DNA of 64,000 nt, taken from Diplonema papillatum (Eukaryota > Euglenozoa > Diplonemea > Diplonemida > Diplonemidae). Location: positions 238,482 through 302,481 of the forward strand of contig JAPJBO010000187.1 of the NCBI GenBank assembly GCA_030068145.1, read 5' to 3'. Positions within the stretch are counted from its first letter, which is position 1; each line of letters starts with the position of its first letter. This document shows, in pieces, positions 57,046-64,000 of the stretch. The position numbers were made by a program, and so were the translations under genes. Under the pieces are notes generated by a model. The model made no database searches. It had not been told where the DNA came from and saw only the letters and a program-made list of their open reading frames with translations.

Positions 57046-60000
57046 ATGGCCGCCCCCGACCCGGGGGGTGGCGGGCCCCCCGCTCCGGCGGGCGGGGCCG
57101 GGACGGCTGCTGCCGCCCTCGGAGCAGGGACGGGCAGCCGGGAGCTGGCCGCTGCCTTCTCGGCAGGGGCAGCGGCCCTGTCGACGGCCGGGTGGCCGGG
57201 GTTCGCGTGCCCCGCCGCCGCGACACGGACACCGACGGACGCCGCTGCGTTCGCCGCGTCTCTCCGGGCCGCCCCCCGGACGTTCGCTGAGGCGGTCGCG
57301 CGGGGAGAGGACGCTTCCGCCGCCGCCGCTGTCGATGCCGCCGTCGATGCCGCCGTCCCGACGTTCGCCGAGGCGCTGAGGCAGGGAAGACGCGCTCCCG
57401 CCGCAGCCGCAGTCGCCGCAGCCGCAGCCGCCGACACCCGTGTGAACACGGCGCAGCCCGCAGGCCGGAAGGAGGAAGTCTGTCGGAACTTCAACTTCCG
57501 GCGCGCAGGCTGTCGTCGTAGCCAGTGCCGGTACGAGCACCGGTTGCTCCCCATTTGCCCTGCCTTCAAGCAGGGTAGATGCCGGAACACCCGGTGCCCG
57601 GACCGGCACCAGCGCGCGGGGGAGGTACGCCCCTTTTTTTCAAACAACAAACCCACAGCGCCGTTTGCGAACCGCTCGTACCACCCCCCCCCTTTGCGAA
57701 CCAAACAAACACACACAGCACAGACAACCGGGCCGAGGCCTGCACGCTCCAGCAAGGGTGTGCAGGCCACGGCGCTACACGCCGTCGACGAGCTCCCGGA
57801 GGGACCGCAGCTTCCCGCGGTTCTGGACGCTTGGGCGAGAGTCCGCCGGGCGCAGGCGGAGGCGGAGGCGCTGGAGGAAGAACACCTCCAGTGGTTTCGC
57901 AGCTGGGCCGCCACGCCGGTGGTGGCCCTCTGTGGCCTTTGCGGGCGGTTGAGCGCCTCCGCCGGCGAGGCCGCTCAGCACGCCTCCCAGCACCGCAGGG
58001 AGACCGCGAGTCGGGGCTACGACGAGCTCGTCGTAGCCCACGTCGCCGAGATGGACGCATCTCTCGGCGAGATGCAGGAGATCTTGCGGGGGCTCGCCCC
58101 ACAAGAGGAGGCCGAGAGGGCACTGGTGCCGAGCGCACCGCGGGCGGCGAGGGTGCCCCACCAGGGGTTTGCGTTCCTCCCGCCGCCGGTAGCCCCTGGG
58201 CCAAAGGAGCCGGCCGGAAGGGACGCTGGGATGCGTGAGGCATCCGAGGCCCCCCAGGCCGGCGATCTGCCGGTGGGGCGCCGCCTCTTTGACGAGGAGG
58301 TGGACTTCCCGAGGTCGTCGGCGGCGTCCTCGCCGGCGACTCCTCGGGACGTCGAGCTAGTCCCGGCGGGGCGTCCCAGGGCGCAGTCGTTGCCGGCAAG
58401 CAGGGAGGGCGACCAGGCCCAGGCTGACCCCGTTGCCGTCCAGGCAGAACCCGCCGCCGCCGGGTGCGAGGCCGTTCAGGCCGACCTCGTCGCCGCTTGT
58501 GGCGAGGTCGACCTGGCTGACCCCGCAGACGCCAGGGGCGAGGCCGTCCAGGCCGACCTCGTCGCCGCTTGTGGCGAGGTCGGCCTGGCCGACCCCGCAG
58601 CCGCCGGGTGCGAGGCCGTCCAGGCCGACCTCGTCGCCGCTTGTGGCGAGGTCGACCTGGCCGACCCCGCAGTCGCCAGGTGCGAGGCCAGCCAGGCTGA
58701 CCCCGCCGCCGCTGGGGGCGAGGTCGATCGGGCTGAACCTGCCGCCGCGGCCGCCGCCGGGTGCGAGGCCGTCCGGGCCGACCCCGTCGCCGCTAGTGGC
58801 GAGGTCGACCAGGCCGACCGAGCAGCGGCCGCCCAGGCCGAACCCGCGGCCGCCGGAGGCGAGGGAGTCCGGGCCGACCACGTCGCGGCTGGCGGCGAGG
58901 CCGGCCCGGCCGCCCTCGCAGGCGCCGCCCAAGCCAGCTCGGCACGGGACAGGCGGCATAGCCGGAAGTTCAGGCACGGGGTGGACCTGAGCGCCCTGCG
59001 AGGGAGCTCGGAGGCGAACCCCTTTCCGGATTCCGAGTCCGGGACTGGCTCTGGACCGGGCGAGGACGGGTCGGATTCGGGCTCCGAGTCGGACGACGAA
59101 CTGGCTCAAGAGGGGGCGGGTGCTCCGCGGGCCGACGGGGGGGACAAGGGAGGCCCCGACCCCGGAGACGGGGGCGCGGGGGCGGGCGCAGCGCCGCCGA
59201 GCCAGCCGTCGGCCGAAGCGCCAGCAGCGGAGGGAGGGTCCGATCAGCGAGAACCCCCGGGAGGAGGCTGCCGGGAAGGAGCCCAGCAACCGGGCCAGGC
59301 CGAGGCGCCGGCCGGGGGCTCTGAAGCCCACCAGGGGCAGGGGGCCAAGCGCCCCGCATCGCGGTCCCCGGTCGGTACGCCGGCGGCCGTGCGCCGCAGA
59401 CGGCCGGGAGGCCCCGAGGAAGGGTGGGAGACCCCCCCGTCCGGGCTCACCTGGGGGTACGTGCCGTCGGAGCCCAGCTTCCTGTCGGAGGGGGCCGAGG
59501 CGATGGATGGGGGCTTCCTTCGGCCGGGTTCGCCGGCGCCCGGGCCGAGCCAGCCGGCGCAGGGTTCGGAGCAAGCCTCGGCCTCTGAGCAGCGAGACGT
59601 CAGCGGCGGATCCGGCACCCCCGCTCCGGGGGTCGGATCACCGGAACCGCAGCAGCGACCCCCGGTAGACGCGGCGAGCCAACGCCTTCTGGAGAGGGTG
59701 TGCGGGGCCACGCTTGGGACTCCGGCGACTGGAGCCAAGCGCCCCGCGTCACGATCGCCCGTCGGGACGCCGGCCCCGGTGAGGCAGAAGCCCGACACGG
59801 GCCTGGGGAGGGGCGCGGGCCTGGTCGCCTCAGTGCGAGCCATCGCCGCGCGGGTGAAGGACAGGTTGGCGCAGCCCGGCCAGGGGAGGGGAGCGGCCAT
59901 GGAGAGCCAACCCCCGGGTCCCCCGCAGTCCAGCTGGCCACTTACGCCCGTCCTGTTCCCGGACAGCGTGAGGGTGGCGCACGCGGCCGGGATAGCAAGC

Positions 60001-63000
60001 CCGGACCCGGAGATTCACGTCTCCTTGGGAAGGGGCGGCGACGACCCGTGCGACGACGGGGACGTCCCCCGGCACCCGGGCCCACGAAGGAGGGGCCGAC
60101 AGGCTCACTGGGCGGCCACAGGGATGGATGACTCCGCCGCCGCACAGGTCGTTTCCTCCGGGCGCGGAGGAGACGACCTGTGTTGCGACGGGGACATCCA
60201 CCCCAATCCCGGGCCGCCAGGGGAGCCGCCCGCGGCCCCGCCCGTAGTAATTCCTGTCGTGCCACCGGTACCTCCGCCACCGGTTAGGGCTCAGCCGGCC
60301 GGGCCGCAAGGAGGAGCGGCGGTCTGCATCTGCAGGGATGCGGCGGGACCCGGGGAGCGGAGGGGCAGGCATTGCAGTTGGTGCCCCCGCTCCCGGGCCT
60401 ACCAAGGTCGAGTGGCCGCTGGGCTGGAGCCAGTGCGGAGGCCCCCGCCCCCCCCGGCCCCGGGGGGGCAGGCGGCCCCAGGGGGGGAGGCGGCCCCGGG
60501 GAGATGGTTTCAGGGGGCGGCGCTCCCGTTCACCTTTGCCCAGGTAGCCGCGGCCAATGTGCCCACCCTGAACAGGGTCCCCACAACGGCGAAACCGCAG
60601 GTCGCCGCCCTGTTTGAGACTGTGCTCCGGGGGGCATCTGACGACGCGGGGTGGCTGCGGGTATATGCCTTCGCCCCGCTCATCTTGGCGGCCACCACTC
60701 GGGGAGGACGCAGAGCGGTGACAGAGGCCCTCCGCCGCCGGGTCAGACTCTGGAGGGACGGCCTGTTCGGGACGCTCTGGTCGGAGGCCTTGGCCATCAC
60801 GGCTGGGAAGGCTCAAGGTCGCGCGCGCCGGCGTGCCTACCCGGTCGAGGACAACGACCACAGGGTCGAGCTCCAGACGGCGGTCAGGTCAGTGGATGAC
60901 CTGGACGCCCCCACCGTGCGCCAGGTCATCAAGCGGGCGCGGGACCGGTGTTACTCGCGGGCGGTGTCGGCGCTTTCGGCAGCGCAGACGGCCCCGCCAG
61001 ACGAGGCCACCATGGCGCAGCTCAGGGCCCTCCACCCGGCTGCCGAGGAGTGGCAAGGCGACCCGGCGATGCAGGGCCTGAACGTGGCACGGCCCTCGCC
61101 GAGTGCGGTTCGGAGACTGCTGAAGAAGATGCCGAAGGGCACGGCGGCCGGCCCCTCCGGGCTCTCTGCGCAGCACCTGCTGGACCTCTGGGACAGCTCC
61201 GGCTCCTTCAAGGAGGCTGTGGCAGACGCGGTATGGGCCCTCTCGTCCGGGAGGGTTTCGGCGGCGGCCAGGCCATACCTCTACGGGGCCAAGCTGGTCC
61301 CACTGGTGAAAAGAGGGGGCGGCATCCGACCCATCGCCTGCGGCGAGATTCTGCGGAGGGTGGCCGGAAAGGTCCTCGCGTCCGACCGGGTGGTAAAGGA
61401 GCTCGGGCAAAGCGTGCTCCTGCGAAGCGGGCAGGTCGGTGTCGGGGTGAAGGCCGGAGCGGACGCGGGAATTCTCGCCGTCCGTAGGGTGGCGGCCATG
61501 TACCGCAGGGAAGGCGGGGCGGGCAAGGGCATCCTCCAGATCGACCTGGCGAACGCATTCAACTCCCTGCAGAGGGAGGCGATCATTCAAAGCGCCAGCA
61601 GGCATGCCCCCCAGGTCTTGGCGTACACCATGGCGGCATACGGGAAGCACTCCATACTGCAAGTTGGAGACCAAACGCTCACTTCCGAGCGTGGGGTGCA
61701 ACAGGGGGACCCCTTGGGGCCTCTCCTCTTCAGCCTGGCGCTGCAGGACGTCATCGCGCCGCCGCCGCCGCCGGCCGAGGCTGCGGCAGCGCCACAGGTC
61801 GGCCCGGCAGTCCAGCCGGCGCCGGAAGAGGCCCCGGGGGCGGGCGCTCAGGCTCCGCGGCCGGAGGAGCCCGCGGACCCCGCAGGAGCCGTGGAAGGCG
61901 GAGAGGGCCCTCCTGAGCAGGGGCCACCGCCACCGCACGAGCCGGGGCCAGCGCAACCGCCACCCGAGGACCCAGCCCACGGGGGCCCGGCGGAGCCCGG
62001 AGAGCCGGCCCTCGCGCTCCCGGGCCCGATTCCGCCGGCGCCGGTGGCCCAGATACCGCGAGGCGCCCCCGAGGATCCGGAGGGCGCCGGGCCAGTAGCA
62101 CAGGAGCCGGCACCTCAGGAGCAGCCGGAGGCCGCGCCCAACCACTCAGCGCTGAGCCGGGCCAGCCTCGAGCTCCTGACGTTCTACCTCGACGACGGGG
62201 TAACGGGCGGGGAACTCGACTCGATCGCGCGATGGCTGTGCGAGTTCGAGCGGCGAGCCGCAGCAGTCGGTCTGAGCCTCAATAGGGGCAAGTGCAGACT
62301 GGCGATTGCCCCGGGTGCCGAGGTACCGGCGGGCCTAGACGGCATCGAGACGTGCTCCCTCGACGAGATCGAGCACCTGGGTGTGCCGTGCGGATCGCCG
62401 GAGAAGATCCGCGCGTTCGTTGAGCGGGTGGCACAGGGCGCCGAGAGGAAGCTGAGGGTGATCGCGTCCCTACCTGACGCGCACGTGGCGCTCACGCTGA
62501 CGAAGTTCTGTGCCGGCTTCGTTGGAGTGGTGCACCTCATGCGCGCGACAGGGCCCGTCTTCGACTACGCGGGCATCGACCGCGTCACCCAGTCCTGTCT
62601 CGCGACGATCACCGGGATCGAAACCGATGACGCGTCGTGGACACAGGCGTCACTCCCCGTCAGGATGGGCGGCCTCGGCCTCCACAGCTGTGCGGACGTG
62701 AGCGGGATTGCCCACATCGCCGCGGCGCTGGACGGGGGGCCGCATCTCCCCGCCCTCGTGGCCCCGGCCCTGCTGCCACACCTCACGTGGCAGCAGGACG
62801 ACACCGTCCAAGCGTCCCTCGTCGACCCGCGCCTTGCAACCTATGAATCCGTCCTGGAGAAGATCCAGGACGTCATGCAGGCACGAGCCGAGTACGAGGG
62901 GCGAGGACAGAAGGCATGGTCGTCCGCCTTGGCCACCGAGAAGAGGAAGAACCTTCTCGAGTCGCTGACGGAGGAGCTCGGCCACTCCGGCCAACTGCAG

Positions 63001-63789
63001 GGTCAGGCCCTGACCCGGGCTCAAGACCGGATCCGGGCGCGGATCCAAAGCGGCTCCGGCAAGCACGCTTCGGCGTGGTTGTACGGCAACCCTGAGGCGG
63101 ATACCACAATGTGGTTGTCTCCGGCCGAGCTGGCGGTGGCAGTCCGGCTTCGGTTGGGGCTTCCAATTGCGGCCGCGCCGGGGGAGTGCCGCCTTTGCGG
63201 GCACGGTGCGACCGACGTCAACGGATCGCACGCCCAGACGTGTTTCGGCAGCGGCCGCCGAACGCGCCTTCACAACGCGCTGCGTGACATCGTCGCCGAC
63301 TTCGCTCGACGAGGACTGCTCGGTCCTTCCATCGAGCGAGCCGTGTTCGCTAACGCGCGGCGCAAGCGCCCGGACATCAGCTACGTCCGGGATGGCACCA
63401 CCGTCCTACTTGACGTCGCTGTCACGTACCCCCTACAACTCTCGCAGCCGCACTACGCAGCCCGGGCGGCGGCGGAGCCAGGGGGCGCAGCAGCCGCGTA
63501 CGCTGTAGCCGTCAAGGAGCGTGTCTACAACGCAATCATTGCCAATGAGCCAGACCCGCGGGAATGGAAGGCGGTGCCGCTAGTTGTAGACACGTTCGGG
63601 GCCTGGTGCCCAGGAGCAATCACGGAGCTGCGGCACATTGCCCGCGCCAACGCCCTCCGTGAAGACCGGACCGTTTCGGCCGCCTGCCAGGACCTCTTCC
63701 ACCGCTTGAGCTTTTCTATAGCCCGAGGGGTGGCAAGGATCGTCATTGCATCTGGTGGGGCGCGACCGGACGAAGCGGATCCACCCTGA
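57046..63789 (+). CDS. LINE polyprotein: CCCH fingers, 2A-like motifs, RT, restriction-like endonuclease
   Basis: 2247 codons from the ATG at 57046 (GCATGG context); an in-frame ATG at 56968 precedes a low-complexity CACA stretch and is less likely. Numbering here counts from 56968. Two CCCH fingers (CRNFNFRRAGCRRSQCRYEH, CPAFKQGRCRNTRCPDRH) lie near 170-210 and a C2H2 finger (CGLCGRL..QHASQH) near 320. Ala/Asp/Glu 24-residue repeats follow, then 2A-like DVPRHPGP and DIHPNPGP (Pro1039, Pro1083). RT motifs are LQIDLANAFN (Asp1526), GVQQGDPLGP (near 1581) and FYLDDG (Asp1742-1743), with a Pro-rich insert of about 130 residues between the last two. The C-terminus has CRLCGHGATDVNGSHAQTC (2074) and a nuclease core with RPD (Asp2136), LLDVAV (Asp2149) and Lys2183, as in R2-like RLE LINEs. 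All catalytic residues are present. Confidence 0.9.
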   Translation: MAAPDPGGGGPPAPAGGAGTAAAALGAGTGSRELAAAFSAGAAALSTAGWPGFACPAAATRTPTDAAAFAASLRAAPRTFAEAVARGEDASAAAAVDAAVDAAVPTFAEALRQGRRAPAAAAVAAAAAADTRVNTAQPAGRKEEVCRNFNFRRAGCRRSQCRYEHRLLPICPAFKQGRCRNTRCPDRHQRAGEVRPFFSNNKPTAPFANRSYHPPPLRTKQTHTAQTTGPRPARSSKGVQATALHAVDELPEGPQLPAVLDAWARVRRAQAEAEALEEEHLQWFRSWAATPVVALCGLCGRLSASAGEAAQHASQHRRETASRGYDELVVAHVAEMDASLGEMQEILRGLAPQEEAERALVPSAPRAARVPHQGFAFLPPPVAPGPKEPAGRDAGMREASEAPQAGDLPVGRRLFDEEVDFPRSSAASSPATPRDVELVPAGRPRAQSLPASREGDQAQADPVAVQAEPAAAGCEAVQADLVAACGEVDLADPADARGEAVQADLVAACGEVGLADPAAAGCEAVQADLVAACGEVDLADPAVARCEASQADPAAAGGEVDRAEPAAAAAAGCEAVRADPVAASGEVDQADRAAAAQAEPAAAGGEGVRADHVAAGGEAGPAALAGAAQASSARDRRHSRKFRHGVDLSALRGSSEANPFPDSESGTGSGPGEDGSDSGSESDDELAQEGAGAPRADGGDKGGPDPGDGGAGAGAAPPSQPSAEAPAAEGGSDQREPPGGGCREGAQQPGQAEAPAGGSEAHQGQGAKRPASRSPVGTPAAVRRRRPGGPEEGWETPPSGLTWGYVPSEPSFLSEGAEAMDGGFLRPGSPAPGPSQPAQGSEQASASEQRDVSGGSGTPAPGVGSPEPQQRPPVDAASQRLLERVCGATLGTPATGAKRPASRSPVGTPAPVRQKPDTGLGRGAGLVASVRAIAARVKDRLAQPGQGRGAAMESQPPGPPQSSWPLTPVLFPDSVRVAHAAGIASPDPEIHVSLGRGGDDPCDDGDVPRHPGPRRRGRQAHWAATGMDDSAAAQVVSSGRGGDDLCCDGDIHPNPGPPGEPPAAPPVVIPVVPPVPPPPVRAQPAGPQGGAAVCICRDAAGPGERRGRHCSWCPRSRAYQGRVAAGLEPVRRPPPPPAPGGQAAPGGEAAPGRWFQGAALPFTFAQVAAANVPTLNRVPTTAKPQVAALFETVLRGASDDAGWLRVYAFAPLILAATTRGGRRAVTEALRRRVRLWRDGLFGTLWSEALAITAGKAQGRARRRAYPVEDNDHRVELQTAVRSVDDLDAPTVRQVIKRARDRCYSRAVSALSAAQTAPPDEATMAQLRALHPAAEEWQGDPAMQGLNVARPSPSAVRRLLKKMPKGTAAGPSGLSAQHLLDLWDSSGSFKEAVADAVWALSSGRVSAAARPYLYGAKLVPLVKRGGGIRPIACGEILRRVAGKVLASDRVVKELGQSVLLRSGQVGVGVKAGADAGILAVRRVAAMYRREGGAGKGILQIDLANAFNSLQREAIIQSASRHAPQVLAYTMAAYGKHSILQVGDQTLTSERGVQQGDPLGPLLFSLALQDVIAPPPPPAEAAAAPQVGPAVQPAPEEAPGAGAQAPRPEEPADPAGAVEGGEGPPEQGPPPPHEPGPAQPPPEDPAHGGPAEPGEPALALPGPIPPAPVAQIPRGAPEDPEGAGPVAQEPAPQEQPEAAPNHSALSRASLELLTFYLDDGVTGGELDSIARWLCEFERRAAAVGLSLNRGKCRLAIAPGAEVPAGLDGIETCSLDEIEHLGVPCGSPEKIRAFVERVAQGAERKLRVIASLPDAHVALTLTKFCAGFVGVVHLMRATGPVFDYAGIDRVTQSCLATITGIETDDASWTQASLPVRMGGLGLHSCADVSGIAHIAAALDGGPHLPALVAPALLPHLTWQQDDTVQASLVDPRLATYESVLEKIQDVMQARAEYEGRGQKAWSSALATEKRKNLLESLTEELGHSGQLQGQALTRAQDRIRARIQSGSGKHASAWLYGNPEADTTMWLSPAELAVAVRLRLGLPIAAAPGECRLCGHGATDVNGSHAQTCFGSGRRTRLHNALRDIVADFARRGLLGPSIERAVFANARRKRPDISYVRDGTTVLLDVAVTYPLQLSQPHYAARAAAEPGGAAAAYAVAVKERVYNAIIANEPDPREWKAVPLVVDTFGAWCPGAITELRHIARANALREDRTVSAACQDLFHRLSFSIARGVARIVIASGGARPDEADPP
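58440..58900 (+). repeat. 72-bp in-frame repeats in the LINE ORF
   Basis: Three near-identical units of the 24-residue pattern GCEAVQADLVAACGEVDLAD, then degenerate units. Some units look identical at the DNA level, so recently amplified. Confidence 0.85.
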
Positions 63790-64000
63790 TGCAGGGGGTA
63801 GAGTCACTGCATCGCGGGTTTTTTTACCGGGTCGGACCTGTTAGCAGTCACGCGCAGGCCAGTCCCGTGTCGCTGTGAGACAGGCGTTCACAGTGTGCTG
63901 AAGAAGCATTTCTTTGGACTACCGCTCCGGAAGCAACCGGATACCGGCAGCCCCGCTGTACCAACATGGCAAGTACAGTGTCCCGCGCTCCAAAAAAAAA
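63790..64000 (+). other. LINE 3' UTR and A tail
   Basis: GC-rich UTR with a GGGTTTTTTTACCGGG motif near 63818, ending CCGCGCTCC followed by A9 at 63992-64000. The window stops here. Confidence 0.7.

Larger units (their letters stand above)
56883..64000 (+). mobile_element. GC-rich LINE with restriction-like endonuclease, apparently full length
   Basis: It starts near the A-rich leader at 56883 (also at 51655). One ORF spans 57046-63789, then a 200-bp 3' UTR and an A9 run that reaches the window edge, so the 3' junction is not seen. The GC content is far higher than in the surroundings, suggesting recent arrival or strong codon bias. Confidence 0.8.

Noticed and set aside
57566..58399. Long minus-strand and alternate-frame ORFs across the GC-rich LINE
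   Set aside because: High GC content removes stops from all frames; only the plus frame has domains and catalytic motifs.

Overview
The window is eukaryotic nuclear DNA. One host gene has a GT-AG intron, two host products occur only in eukaryotes (an Arp2/3 subunit and an ER N-glycosylation glucosyltransferase), and most of the remaining sequence is transposable elements. The mix of elements (a Penelope-like element with GIY-YIG upstream of the RT, a VIPER-ordered tyrosine-recombinase retroelement, an RLE-type LINE and a LINE with archaeal-type RNase H) fits a protist or alga better than an animal or land plant. I cannot place the organism further. I saw no spliced-leader signature.

Host genes are few and far apart: the 3' part of ARPC3 (2-427), a two-exon Gly/Tyr/Pro-rich membrane protein (1124-2060), a permuted SAM-methyltransferase-like protein with an N-terminal anchor (26427-27320) and an intronless, full-length ALG8 (48741-50360). 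No operon-like logic links them.

Mobile DNA fills the rest, often nested. From 9.1 to 23.3 kb a terminal-inverted-repeat (TIR) element (AGGGTAGGCGG ends) appears split by a repeat block and by a full-length Penelope-like element of 10.2 kb on the minus strand. That element has two 350-bp direct terminal repeats that look identical and one uninterrupted 2761-codon ORF. The protein carries a long Pro/Ser/Thr repeat region, GIY-YIG endonuclease, RT, a USP-type deubiquitinase-like domain and two zinc fingers. Relics of this family lie at 4.4-6.3, 24.7-25.2, 33.0-33.5 and 39.1-39.3 kb. One relic appears to end soon after the RT, without the deubiquitinase-like domain.

From 29.4 to 33.4 kb are decayed LINE pieces, including an archaeal-type RNase H. 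From 33.5 to 38.9 kb a Mutator-like element with satellite-rich inverted arms contains a second AGGGTAGGCGG element, which in turn contains a TGGTGTGATCC-ended element. From 39.9 to 44.3 kb there are a hairpin-ended TIR element, a LINE tail and an unidentified decayed coding region. A frameshifted tyrosine-recombinase retroelement in the order gag-YR-RT-RNase H occupies 44.4-48.0 kb. From 51.7 to 56.8 kb three TIR families lie end to end. The last 7 kb is a GC-rich, apparently intact LINE with CCCH fingers, two 2A-like motifs, an RT interrupted by a Pro-rich insert, a restriction-like endonuclease and an A tail at the window edge.

The strongest candidate for something undescribed is the Penelope-like polyprotein with a USP-type cysteine protease domain. 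Next are the VIPER-ordered YR element and the twin 2A-like/split-RT LINE.
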